A stretch of DNA of 64,000 nucleotides. Origin: Sediminibacterium sp. TEGAF015. Its GTDB lineage: Bacteria > Bacteroidota > Bacteroidia > Chitinophagales > Chitinophagaceae. How positions within the stretch are numbered: position 1 is the stretch's first letter; every line of letters starts with the position of its first letter. This document shows positions 10,860 to 18,791 of the stretch, piece by piece. The notes below the pieces were generated by a model. That model ran no database searches. It worked only from the letters and a program-made list of their open reading frames with translations, and was not told the origin of the DNA. Location: assembly GCF_025997995.1 (NCBI RefSeq), contig NZ_AP026683.1, positions 1,612,501 through 1,676,500 of the forward strand, read 5' to 3'. The position numbers and the translations under genes were made by a program.

Positions 10860-12326
10860 TCAGCTGATATGCGATAGTACCAATTCTTTTACCTTACTGA
10901 TAGGAATACGCTCCTGCACCATGCTGTCTCTGTGACGTATGGTTACCATATTGTCTTCCTTTGTCTGATGATCAATGGTAACACAGAATGGCGTACCAAT
11001 GGCATCCTGACGACGATAACGTTTACCAATGGCATCTTTTTCTTCGTAGAAACATTTAAATGCTCCCTTACAATCGTCCATGAGTTCACGCGCAATTTCA
11101 GGTAGTCCATCTTTTTTCACCAATGGCAGAATAGCTAATTTATTCGGAGCAATTTTAGCCGGGATTCTTAATACTACTCTACTATCTGTAGAACCATCTT
11201 CTTTGGTAATGGTTTCTTCTGCATAGGCATTACTCAAGATCAGTAAGAACATACGATCCAAACCAATAGAAGTTTCAATTACATAAGGAATATAATTTCC
11301 ATAAGGCTTACCAGTGGCTTCATCAATATCATTATCAAAATATTGCTGCTTTTTCTTGCTATACTCCTGGTGACTCTTTAAATCGAAATCTGTTCTGCTA
11401 TGGATGCCTTCCACTTCTTTAAAGCCGAATGGAAATTCAAATTCAATATCCAAAGCTGCATCTGCATAATGCGCCAGTTTTACGTGATTATGGTAACGGT
11501 ATTTTTCAGCAGGAAGACCCAGACTTAAATGCCAGTTCAGTCTTTCCTGTTTCCAGTAGTTGTACCATTCCATTTGAGTGCCAGGTCTTACAAAAAACTG
11601 CATTTCCATTTGTTCAAATTCACGCATACGGAAAATGAACTGACGAGCAACAATTTCATTGCGGAATGCTTTACCAATCTGAGCAATGCCAAATGGCACT
11701 TTCATTCTGGCTGTTTTTTGCACATTCAGGAAATTGACAAAAATGCCCTGTGCCGTTTCTGGTCTTAAATAAATAGTATCAGATTCCTCTGCTACCGAAC
11801 CCAGTTGAGTAGAAAACATCAGATTAAACTGACGGATGTCGGTCCAGTTACCCGTTCCACTAACGGAACATACAATCTGATAATCGGCCAGTAACTGTTT
11901 TAACCCAGCAAAATCTTCTGCAGCCAGCAACTGATCCATCTTTGCCAGTAACGCATCTGCCTCTGCCGATTTACCAGCTTCTTTTAGCTGGTCTGCCTTA
12001 GCCTCAATAATATGATCTACACGGTATCTTTTCTGACTGTCTTTATTGTCAATCATCGGATCACTGAAATTATCAACGTGACCGCTAGCTTTCCAGGTAG
12101 TGGGGTGCATAAAAATGGCCGCATCAATACCTACTATATTCTGGTGAAGCTGCGTCATGCTTTTCCACCAGTAGTCTTTTATATTCTTTTTTAATTCACT
12201 GCCATATGGACCGTAATCATAAACGGCACTAAGGCCATCATAAATTTCGCTACTCTGGTATACAAAACCATACTCTTTGGCATGTGAAATAATTGCCTGA
12301 AAACTGTTTTCGGTTGCTGTGCTCAT
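10860..12326 (-). CDS. glyS: Glycine--tRNA ligase (dimeric, single-chain class II type)
   Basis: Charges tRNA-Gly in the cytosol. It is the single-polypeptide alpha2 type (also named glyQS), as in Bacteroidota, not the two-subunit alpha2beta2 type. Class II signatures are visible: SSEIYDGLSAVYDYGPYG near the N-terminus, RPETAQGIFVNF (motif 2 region), REFEQMEMQFFV, and ETSIGLDRMFL (motif 3), followed by an anticodon-binding domain with KIAPNKLAILPL. The frame stays open upstream to 12374, but a TATTTTTG promoter box lies at 12341-12334, between that position and the ATG at 12326. The true start is therefore taken as 12326, giving 488 aa beginning MSTATENS. The methyltransferase gene follows 16 bases downstream; pepP-like is divergent. 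Confidence 0.95.
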   Translation of the reverse strand: MSTATENSFQAIISHAKEYGFVYQSSEIYDGLSAVYDYGPYGSELKKNIKDYWWKSMTQLHQNIVGIDAAIFMHPTTWKASGHVDNFSDPMIDNKDSQKRYRVDHIIEAKADQLKEAGKSAEADALLAKMDQLLAAEDFAGLKQLLADYQIVCSVSGTGNWTDIRQFNLMFSTQLGSVAEESDTIYLRPETAQGIFVNFLNVQKTARMKVPFGIAQIGKAFRNEIVARQFIFRMREFEQMEMQFFVRPGTQMEWYNYWKQERLNWHLSLGLPAEKYRYHNHVKLAHYADAALDIEFEFPFGFKEVEGIHSRTDFDLKSHQEYSKKKQQYFDNDIDEATGKPYGNYIPYVIETSIGLDRMFLLILSNAYAEETITKEDGSTDSRVVLRIPAKIAPNKLAILPLVKKDGLPEIARELMDDCKGAFKCFYEEKDAIGKRYRRQDAIGTPFCVTIDHQTKEDNMVTIRHRDSMVQERIPISKVKELVLSHIS

Positions 12327-12333
12327 ACAGCGG

Positions 12334-12341
12334 CAAAAATA
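12334..12341 (-). promoter_or_regulatory. Putative -7 promoter box of glyS
   Basis: TATTTTTG on the minus strand, an exact TAnnTTTG match ending 7 bases before the glyS ATG, predicting a leader of almost zero length. No clear TTG at the -33 spacing was found. Confidence 0.5.
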
Positions 12342-12422
12342 GGTGATTACCCGTTTATCCAGTAAAATGGGCAATGTTGATTAAAAAAATTAGTTTAGGG
12401 ATTCAAAACTCAACAGACCGTT

Positions 12423-13829
12423 ATGAAAAAAATCCTGTTCTGGCTGCTGCTTTTGCCGGCAATGGCTTCTGCCCAGCAAACCAATGTACAAACGACAGAA
12501 TATCCCAATGACTATCTGAGTCCTGCATTTCATGCGGGCAGAAGAGCTGCATTTAAAGAGAAAATGCCAGCTAAATCGGTGGGAATTTTCTTTGCCAGTC
12601 AGGTAAGACTGAGAAACGACGATGTAGATTATCAATATGCACAGAATAAAAACTTCTATTATTTTACAGGATTGGAAGAACCCAATGCACTACTGTTGTT
12701 ATTTAAGGAACCAACCACCATTTTAGGTAAAACTGGCACAGAATTCATTTTTGTTCAGAATAGAGATCCACAGAGAGAAATGTGGAACGGGAAGATTCTG
12801 GGCGTTGAAGGAGTTACCAAACGCTATAAGTTTGACAACGTCTTTTTAAACCGGGATTTTAAAAACAATACCCTCGCTTTACATGATTACGACTCTGTTT
12901 TAACTTCCTTCCGGTCCGAAGATATTTTTCAGACATATCCCAGAACAAGAGATGAATTAAGCCGTATGGCAGGTATAGTTGATAGTCTTATTAAAGCGCA
13001 CAATAAACCAATTGCCAGTAGAACACATTTGCAAATTTTAACTGCACTAAGAGGCATCAAACAACCGGAAGAAATTGCCATTTTGGAAAAAGCAGCAGCA
13101 ATTAGTGCAGAAGGACATAATGAAGTAATTAAAGCTGTAAAACCAAATATGACCGAATATCAGGCACAGGCCATCATGGAATATGCTTTCAAGAAAAACG
13201 GATCTGAATATCCAGGATACCCAAGTATCAATGGCTCTTCGGAAAATGCCTGTGTGTTGCATTATGTAACCAATTTAAGATTGATGAAAGACGGAGACCT
13301 GTTGTTAAGTGATTGTGCAGCTGAGTACCATGGATACACCGCTGATGTTACTCGCACTGTGCCCGTTAATGGCAAATTCTCACCGGAACAAAAAATCATT
13401 TACGAACTAGTACTGGCTGCACAAGATTCTGCCATTGCGGTCTGCAAACCCGGTATGCCTTACAGTGGTTCTGATGCAACAGCCAGAAGAGTCATCAACA
13501 GGGGGCTGATTCAATTGGGTATTGCCGCCAATGAAGCAGAAGCCAGACGCTATTTCCCACACGGGACTTCGCATCATCTAGGTTTAGACGTGCATGATTT
13601 AGGTATCAGAGGCAATCAGCCTTTTGAGCCAGGGATGTACCTAACGGTTGAGCCTGGCATCTATATTCCACCGGGCAGTAAATGCGATGCGAAATGGTGG
13701 AATATCGGAGTAAGAATTGAAGATGATATTTTAATTACCAAGGATGGCAACCGCAACCTTTCTGCAGGAGCACCCAGAACAGTAGCAGAAATTGAGAAGC
13801 TGGCAAAAGCCAAATCTATTTTCAACTAA
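12423..13829 (+). CDS. Secreted M24B metallopeptidase, Xaa-Pro aminopeptidase family
   Basis: A 468-aa dinuclear-metal aminopeptidase that removes N-terminal residues preceding proline. It carries a Sec signal peptide (about residues 1-18, ending ASAQ), so it acts in the periplasm. The N-terminal aminopeptidase-P domain is about 35-180 and contains NFYYFTGLEEPNA. The creatinase-like catalytic domain follows (about 205-455). All five metal ligands are visible: the two Asp in LLSDCAAEYHGYTADVTRT, His in GTSHHLGLDVHDLG, Glu in LTVEPGIYI and Glu in VRIEDDILIT. Length and layout match periplasmic PepP-like proteins. It is divergent from glyS. The MazG-like gene converges on it 13 bases downstream. 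It could supply proline or dipeptides together with the DPP-IV-type enzyme at 56-58 kb, but they are not linked. Confidence 0.92.
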   Translation: MKKILFWLLLLPAMASAQQTNVQTTEYPNDYLSPAFHAGRRAAFKEKMPAKSVGIFFASQVRLRNDDVDYQYAQNKNFYYFTGLEEPNALLLLFKEPTTILGKTGTEFIFVQNRDPQREMWNGKILGVEGVTKRYKFDNVFLNRDFKNNTLALHDYDSVLTSFRSEDIFQTYPRTRDELSRMAGIVDSLIKAHNKPIASRTHLQILTALRGIKQPEEIAILEKAAAISAEGHNEVIKAVKPNMTEYQAQAIMEYAFKKNGSEYPGYPSINGSSENACVLHYVTNLRLMKDGDLLLSDCAAEYHGYTADVTRTVPVNGKFSPEQKIIYELVLAAQDSAIAVCKPGMPYSGSDATARRVINRGLIQLGIAANEAEARRYFPHGTSHHLGLDVHDLGIRGNQPFEPGMYLTVEPGIYIPPGSKCDAKWWNIGVRIEDDILITKDGNRNLSAGAPRTVAEIEKLAKAKSIFN

Positions 13830-13842
13830 ATCATTTCAACAA

Positions 13843-14166
13843 CTACAACTTGGGGTTATTCTTATGGCGGTCCTTGTCTCTTAGGGTTTTCTTCTCTAAG
13901 TTTTTTTCAAGGGCTTCTGTAAGATTAACCCCTGTTTGGTTAGCAAGGCAAATCAATACCCACAAAACATCCGCCATTTCATCTGCCAGCTCATGTGAGG
14001 TATCGGAAGATTTAAAAGACTGTTCGCCGTACTTTCTTACCATAATTCTGCTAAGCTCCCCTACTTCTTCCATCAGAATGCCCAAATTGGTTAACTCGTT
14101 AAAATAACGCACCCCAATGGTTTTGATCCATTGGTCTACTTGTTGCTGTGCAGATTCAATTGTCAT
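13843..14166 (-). CDS. MazG-like nucleotide pyrophosphohydrolase
   Basis: A 107-aa all-alpha NTP pyrophosphohydrolase. The metal-binding pattern is visible as EEVGELSR (about 32-39) and HELADEMADVLWVL (about 59-72), the ExxE...ExxD arrangement of the MazG/dUTPase-2 superfamily. Such enzymes hydrolyse non-canonical or excess NTPs to NMP and pyrophosphate; substrate specificity cannot be read from sequence. Its ATG overlaps the dtd stop codon (TAATG), so the two are translationally coupled in a two-gene operon devoted to quality control: dtd removes D-amino acids from tRNA, and this gene cleans nucleotides. The Lys-rich C-terminus (about 90-107) is probably disordered. Confidence 0.88.
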   Translation of the reverse strand: MTIESAQQQVDQWIKTIGVRYFNELTNLGILMEEVGELSRIMVRKYGEQSFKSSDTSHELADEMADVLWVLICLANQTGVNLTEALEKNLEKKTLRDKDRHKNNPKL

Positions 14167-14618
14167 TATTCCTTGTTTTTAGAATCAATTAAAATAGTTA
14201 CAGGCCCATCATTTATCAATGACACTTTCATATCAGCGCCAAAAATACCTGTCTGAATTTTTTTGCCGAGCTGTTTTTCAATTTCGGTAATCATTGCTTC
14301 ATATAATGGTACAGCAACAGGAGGTTTGGAAGCTTTAATATAAGAAGGCCGGTTTCCTTTTTTGGTACTGGCATGTAAGGTAAACTGACTGACCAGTAAA
14401 ACATCTCCATTCACTTCTTTAACGGAGCAATTCATTACACCGGATTCATCATCAAAAATTCGAAGATTGACCAGTTTTCCTGCCAGCCATACAATATCTT
14501 CCGGATTATCCGCATCTTCAATCCCTACCAAAACCATCAATCCTTTCCCAATAGCGCCATTCACTTTTCCATCAATAGTTACAGAAGCAGAGGAAACTCT
14601 TTGAATTACTAACCGCAT
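14166..14618 (-). CDS. dtd: D-aminoacyl-tRNA deacylase
   Basis: Hydrolyses D-amino acids, and mischarged glycine, from tRNA, enforcing homochirality. The 150-aa length is standard. The two signature blocks are present: SQFTLHAST followed by KKGNRPSY (about 77-92), and the Gly-cisPro motif region GADMKVSLINDGPVTILIDS (about 127-146). The N-terminus MRLVIQRVSSASV is typical of the family. It is the first gene of a coupled pair with the MazG-like gene. A near-match to the -7 box (TAAATTTC, minus strand, 14631-14624) lies 5 bases before its ATG. Divergent from the MbnP-like gene. Confidence 0.96.
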   Translation of the reverse strand: MRLVIQRVSSASVTIDGKVNGAIGKGLMVLVGIEDADNPEDIVWLAGKLVNLRIFDDESGVMNCSVKEVNGDVLLVSQFTLHASTKKGNRPSYIKASKPPVAVPLYEAMITEIEKQLGKKIQTGIFGADMKVSLINDGPVTILIDSKNKE

Positions 14619-14676
14619 AGATTGAAATTTAACCGAAATTTGAAAAGACTAAGATAAACATTCAAAACAGAAATCA

Positions 14677-15420
14677 TTGAACAGAGTGCCTGCATACAAA
14701 GCAATGCTACTATTGGCAATATCGTTTGCCCTGAGTAAGGCAAAAGCGCAACATAGCATTGAATTCATGCCCATGTTCGGTTCGGCAAAATGGCATACAG
14801 ACAGCAGTTATACCAATCAGGCAGGAGAACGATTGCAAATTAACAAGTGTCTTTTTTATACAACAGGATGGAAAGCGATTGTATTCAATCAAAATAAAAA
14901 AGGACGGCCCGATACGGTTGCCTTAAGTGAAGCCCATTATTTAATAGACCTGAACGAACCCAATAGCCTAAAGCTTCCTTTTACTATACCAGCCAATTGT
15001 GCTCAAGTCATTTTTACACTGGGAGTAGACAGCATTAAAAACACAACAGGCATTCAAACAGGCGCGTTGGATCCTGCGAGAGGCATGTTTTGGACCTGGA
15101 GAACAGGATATATTATGGCCAGATTGCAGGGAACATCACCCGCTGCCAACACAGCTGGTAAACGTTTCAGTTATGATGTAGGGGGATTTGAATCGCCGTA
15201 TAACACAGTTAGACAAATCACACTTGAACTGGCCGAAAATGCTGGCACTGTAAAAAAATTAAAAACGATTCTCTACATTCAAACAGACTTGTCTTTCTGG
15301 TTTAATGGTAAAAATAAAATCAGTATTGCACAGAACCCCAACTGCCACAATTCCGGAAAACTAGCTATGCAGTTAGCAGACAATTATCAGCAAATGTTTA
15401 CAATCGTTACCCCGCTATGA
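14677..15420 (+). CDS. MbnP-like copper-binding domain protein
   Basis: A 247-aa exported protein: Sec signal peptide about 1-24 (ending KAKAQ), then a single domain resembling the MbnP family first described in methanobactin operons of methanotrophs. Family-like features are the YLIDLNEP strand, TLGVDSIKNTTGIQTGALDP (about 114-133), the Trp-x-Trp motif at 139-141 in RGMFWTWRTGYIM, and GGFESPYNT. In methanotroph MbnP a Trp is oxidised to kynurenine by the partner diheme enzyme MbnH and takes part in copper binding. Here the next gene encodes such an enzyme and overlaps by four bases (ATGA). I recall His before the GGF segment in relatives; here it is FSYDVGGF with Asp167. No methanobactin precursor is visible. 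The copper role is inferred. Confidence 0.75.
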   Translation: MNRVPAYKAMLLLAISFALSKAKAQHSIEFMPMFGSAKWHTDSSYTNQAGERLQINKCLFYTTGWKAIVFNQNKKGRPDTVALSEAHYLIDLNEPNSLKLPFTIPANCAQVIFTLGVDSIKNTTGIQTGALDPARGMFWTWRTGYIMARLQGTSPAANTAGKRFSYDVGGFESPYNTVRQITLELAENAGTVKKLKTILYIQTDLSFWFNGKNKISIAQNPNCHNSGKLAMQLADNYQQMFTIVTPL

Positions 15421-16490
15421 AAAAAACAGGAACGATACTATTGATAGCCATTCTGGTACTGTCTGCATTGGGTTTTATGCAACAACCCATGATGCACGCA
15501 TTGCCTAGGAAAAAAACTTTTATTGTTCCAAAAGGATGGCCACAACCTTCATATGATTTTTCTAAAAACCCATTAACCGAAGAAGGAATAGCGCTGGGAA
15601 GACAATTGTTTTATGATGGACAGCTCAGCAAAGACGGGAATATATCTTGCGGAACCTGTCATCAGCAATTTGGTGCATTCAACAACTATGATCACCCCTT
15701 AAGTCATGGACTCGACAATAGTTTAACTTCCCGTAACGCCCCCGGACTCTTTAATCTGGCCTGGCAAAAAGCATTTATGTGGGATGGGGGCATCAACCAC
15801 CTCGATCTTCAGCCATTGGCACCAATCACGGCACATAATGAAATGGGAGAAACCATAGAAAATACAATCAGCAAACTTCGGAAAAGTAATAATTATACCC
15901 GATTATTCAAAGCTGCTTTTGGAGACCCAACCATCAATACCCAACGACTTGGAAAAGCACTGAGCCAGTTTCTGTTAACCCTCGTTAGCAGCAATAGTAA
16001 ATACGACAAAGTTATGGAGGGCCTGGACAGTTTCAGTTTACCTGAAAAACTGGGATACACTATTTTTAAGAACAAATGCAGTAGTTGTCATACCGAACCG
16101 TTGTTTACAGATTTTAGTTACAGGAATACCGGAATGCCACTGGAACCATTTCTACAAGACATAGGCAGAATGAGCATCACACAGGATCCTACCGATTCAC
16201 TGAAATTCAAAGTACCAAGTCTGCGCAACATCATGGTTACATTCCCATATGGACATGACGGAAGATTTTTTTCACTAAGCAATGTATTTGAACATTATCG
16301 CAATAATATGCAGGTGACAGTCAATACAGATCCTTTGCTAAAAAACAAACTTCCACTTAGCAACTATGAAATCGGGCAGCTGAAAGCATTTTTACAAACG
16401 CTTACCGATTCTGTATTTCTGCAGAATCCCCAATTTGCAGCTCCGGGAACCCGAGCGTCTGCAACGCAACCATTAGACCTGCACAACTGA
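15417..16490 (+). CDS. MauG/MbnH-like diheme cytochrome c peroxidase family protein
   Basis: A 357-aa periplasmic diheme protein with an N-terminal signal or anchor helix (about 5-20). Two heme-c sites are visible: CGTCH at 78-82 and CSSCH at 221-225. The family blocks SRNAPGLFNLAW, FMWDGGINHLDLQ and NEMGE are present. At the place where ordinary bacterial peroxidases have PYMHDG, with Met as a probable heme ligand, this protein has PYGHDG (Gly279), unlike the second paralogue in this window. It is translationally coupled to the MbnP-like gene, which suggests an MbnH-type protein-modifying enzyme acting on its neighbour rather than a plain H2O2 detoxifier. That is inference; a conventional peroxidase role remains possible. 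The C-terminal 20 residues are low-complexity. Confidence 0.88.
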   Translation: MKKTGTILLIAILVLSALGFMQQPMMHALPRKKTFIVPKGWPQPSYDFSKNPLTEEGIALGRQLFYDGQLSKDGNISCGTCHQQFGAFNNYDHPLSHGLDNSLTSRNAPGLFNLAWQKAFMWDGGINHLDLQPLAPITAHNEMGETIENTISKLRKSNNYTRLFKAAFGDPTINTQRLGKALSQFLLTLVSSNSKYDKVMEGLDSFSLPEKLGYTIFKNKCSSCHTEPLFTDFSYRNTGMPLEPFLQDIGRMSITQDPTDSLKFKVPSLRNIMVTFPYGHDGRFFSLSNVFEHYRNNMQVTVNTDPLLKNKLPLSNYEIGQLKAFLQTLTDSVFLQNPQFAAPGTRASATQPLDLHN

Positions 16491-16501
16491 TTACAATACC
16501 C

Positions 16502-16509
16502 TATTTTTG
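16502..16509 (+). promoter_or_regulatory. Putative -7 promoter box of the flippase gene
   Basis: TATTTTTG, an exact TAnnTTTG match, 17 bases before the TTG start of the flippase. No convincing -33 TTG was found. Confidence 0.4.
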
Positions 16510-16526
16510 AACAATAGTTAATTCCA

Positions 16527-18026
16527 TTGAGCGAGATAAAAAAACTGGCAAATCAAACAATCTGGTATGGTGTACCCACTATAGCCAGTCGTTTTTTAGG
16601 GTATTTGATGAACCTTTCGCTTCCGTTGTTTTTTGCACAACCTGCAACAACAGCCGATTTAACACAGATCTATGCAATGATTCCTTTCTTGAATGTGCTT
16701 TTTACATACGGGTTAGAAACTGCCTATTTCCGATTCATCAAAGAAGAAGATCCCAATCAACTCTATAGTACACTTTCTATTTCCTTATTGGGAAGCACCC
16801 TGCTTTTTAGTACCATTCTTTGGTTATGTAAAGAACCTATTCTTTATTGGGCTAATCTGGAAGCACAACCTGCTTTCATGAATTGGATGATTGGCATTTT
16901 ATTTTTTGACACCATCAGTACATTAGCATTTGCCAGACTAAGACAGGAGAACAGACCTCGCAAATACGCAGCAGTCAGGTTGTCTAGTGTGCTCGTCAAT
17001 TTTGTAACCGTACTCGTTTTTATAGGTTGGATACCGCAATATGTGCAATCCAATCCGAGCTCTCCACTCCGTTTTTGTACTGAGCAAAATATTGGTATTG
17101 GCTATTATCTGATTGGCAATTTGGCCGGAAGTATTCTCACCTTTTTATTACTCTTTTCCGAGTTCAGAAAAATTAAATGGGACTTTCATATTGCGCTACT
17201 CAAAAAAGTATTGAACTATACCTATCCGTTAATTATTGTGGGTATGGGGGGCATGGTGAATGATATGCTCAGCAGATTGATTTATCAGCACGTTGTTGAC
17301 CTTCCTGTTGAAGCTGCCAAACACGAACTAGCTATATTCGGAAATATTTATCGTCTGGCTGTTTTAATAACCATCATGATTCAGGCTTTCAGAATGGCAG
17401 CTGAACCTTTTTTCTTTAAACAGAAAGGAGAAGAAAATGCACAAAAAATTTACGCGCGTGTAATGAAGTTTTTTGTTATTGCTTGCAGCTTCATGCTATT
17501 GTTCATCAGTCTCTTTATTGAAGTATTTGAATGGTTTTTTGTTGCGATTAATAAACCCCTCTGGACACAGGGATTACAGATAGTTCCGCTATTGGCATTG
17601 GGGAATATTTTCCTGGGTATCTATTATAACCTGAGCATCTGGTACAAACTCACTGATAGAAATAATTATGGGGCGCTCATCACTGTTGGAGGTGCTATTA
17701 TTACGATTATCTTAAACATCATATTAATCCCCAGTTTGCATTATTTAGGAGCAGCCATTGCTACTTTCCTTTGCTACTTATTTATGATGTTGGTTAGCTA
17801 TCATTTGGGACAAAAATTCTATCCTGTTCCTTATGCCACGAAAAAACTAATCGCCTACTTGGTGATCGTGTTGCTTATGTACATCATACAAAAAGCAATC
17901 CTCTATTTTATTCCAGAACTCTGGCTGGGCATTATCACCGGCATTATTTTAATTGGTCTTTTTGGCTGGCTCGTTTACTGGGCAGAAGAAAAAGAGCTCA
18001 GAAAACTGGTTAAAAAATCAAGCTAA
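16527..18026 (+). CDS. Oligosaccharide flippase family membrane protein (MOP superfamily)
   Basis: A 499-aa polytopic inner-membrane protein with roughly 12-14 hydrophobic segments, of the polysaccharide-biosynthesis (Wzx/RfbX, MurJ-like) branch of the MOP superfamily. Such proteins flip undecaprenyl-linked sugar units across the membrane. The N-terminus IKKLANQTIWYGVPTIASRF followed by LGYLMNLSLPLFF is typical. The reading frame begins with TTG at 16527; there is no earlier in-frame ATG, and the resulting MSEIKKLA start aligns with family expectations. No glycosyltransferases flank it, so its substrate is unknown. It could be an isolated O-antigen or capsule flippase or a general lipid-carrier flippase. 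It has its own promoter box 17 bases upstream. Confidence 0.88.
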   Translation: MSEIKKLANQTIWYGVPTIASRFLGYLMNLSLPLFFAQPATTADLTQIYAMIPFLNVLFTYGLETAYFRFIKEEDPNQLYSTLSISLLGSTLLFSTILWLCKEPILYWANLEAQPAFMNWMIGILFFDTISTLAFARLRQENRPRKYAAVRLSSVLVNFVTVLVFIGWIPQYVQSNPSSPLRFCTEQNIGIGYYLIGNLAGSILTFLLLFSEFRKIKWDFHIALLKKVLNYTYPLIIVGMGGMVNDMLSRLIYQHVVDLPVEAAKHELAIFGNIYRLAVLITIMIQAFRMAAEPFFFKQKGEENAQKIYARVMKFFVIACSFMLLFISLFIEVFEWFFVAINKPLWTQGLQIVPLLALGNIFLGIYYNLSIWYKLTDRNNYGALITVGGAIITIILNIILIPSLHYLGAAIATFLCYLFMMLVSYHLGQKFYPVPYATKKLIAYLVIVLLMYIIQKAILYFIPELWLGIITGIILIGLFGWLVYWAEEKELRKLVKKSS

Positions 18027-18083
18027 CACAATACATTGTTTTAATAAATACTAAGGGTTAATGGAATTGTTATAACGGATTTA

Positions 18084-18111
18084 TTGAAATCATTCCCTGA
18101 ACTTATCTTTG
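18084..18111 (+). promoter_or_regulatory. Putative leaderless promoter of the free-methionine-sulfoxide reductase gene
   Basis: TTG (18084-18086), a 17-base spacer and TATCTTTG (18104-18111) match the Bacteroidota promoter consensus in both elements. The -7 box ends 4 bases before the ATG at 18116, so transcription should start at or near the start codon. Confidence 0.7.
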
Positions 18112-18115
18112 CAAT

Positions 18116-18586
18116 ATGGCAGAAGATTTACAGATTATTAAAGGATCCAAGACTGAACAATACGAGGCATTAATTCCTCAGATCAAAGGATTACTTACAG
18201 GCGAAAGCAACTTGATTGCCAACCTTGCCAATACAGCAGCTGCACTGAAAGAACAATTCGGTTGGTTCTGGGTAGGGTTTTATCTGGTAGAAAAGGACGA
18301 ACTGGTTTTAGGACCATTCCAGGGACCCGTTGCCTGCACCAGAATTAAAAAAGGAAGAGGAGTTTGCGGAAGCAGCTGGGAACAAGCTAAAACATTGATT
18401 GTGCCAGATGTAGAAAAATTTCCTGGTCATATTGCCTGCAGTAGTTTATCCAAATCAGAAATAGTTGTTCCGCTTTTCAAAGACGGAAATATCTGGGGCG
18501 TATTAGATGTAGACAGCAGCGAATACAACCAGTTTGACGAAACCGACCAGCATTATTTAGAACAAATCATTGCGCTGCTGGCATAA
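18116..18586 (+). CDS. msrC: Free methionine-(R)-sulfoxide reductase (GAF domain)
   Basis: Reduces free L-methionine-(R)-sulfoxide to methionine, part of oxidative-damage repair in the cytosol. At 156 aa it is a single GAF domain. The three conserved cysteines of the fRMsr (YebR/MsrC) family are present: VACTRI near residue 83, GRGVCGSSW near 93 and GHIACSS near 117. Other family marks are GWFWVGFYLV, VPDVEKFPGHIAC and GVLDVDSSEYNQFD. These separate it from signalling GAF proteins. Monocistronic; a strong promoter lies directly before the start and a hairpin-rich intergenic region follows. Confidence 0.93.
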   Translation: MAEDLQIIKGSKTEQYEALIPQIKGLLTGESNLIANLANTAAALKEQFGWFWVGFYLVEKDELVLGPFQGPVACTRIKKGRGVCGSSWEQAKTLIVPDVEKFPGHIACSSLSKSEIVVPLFKDGNIWGVLDVDSSEYNQFDETDQHYLEQIIALLA

Positions 18587-18617
18587 TTGTACAATTGAAA
18601 CTATAACATAGCTAAAC

Positions 18618-18684
18618 CCATTTTCCAATTGCGAAATGGAGCATATTTGGGCTTCTTACCCAAATAATGTACCTTTACATTATT
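18618..18684 (+). promoter_or_regulatory. Hairpin-rich intergenic region upstream of the DEAD-box helicase gene
   Basis: The 205-base gap between msrC and the helicase gene holds consecutive inverted repeats. They are CCATTT/AAATGG (18618-18639), TATTTGGG/CCCAAATA with a 7-base loop (18644-18666), and AATAATGTA/TACATTATT with a 4-base loop (18663-18684). The second and third share bases 18663-18666, so they cannot both form. Neither is followed by a T-tract, which argues against simple termination. TACCTTTA, a 7/8 match to the -7 box, lies inside the third repeat. The region may be the end of the msrC transcript, a structured 5' UTR of the helicase, or both. Confidence 0.5.
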
Positions 18685-18754
18685 CGTATATGTCTCAGTT
18701 ATACTGGAATCTACTTCAGTGACAAGGTAATCCCATCAATATCAGGTTATATAC

Positions 18755-18772
18755 CACTTGAAATTTCAAGTG
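18755..18772. repeat. 18-bp perfect palindrome upstream of the helicase start
   Basis: CACTTGAAATTTCAAGTG reads identically on both strands and ends 19 bases before the GTG start of the DEAD-box helicase gene. It could be a homodimer operator or, in RNA, a hairpin just ahead of the ribosome-binding zone. No second copy was noticed. Confidence 0.6.
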
Positions 18773-18791
18773 TTCATTTAAATCACATTTT

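Noticed and set aside
12327..12374. Upstream extension of glyS to 12374
   Set aside because: The extension would begin upstream of an exact -7 promoter box, and its 16 residues do not resemble the family N-terminus.
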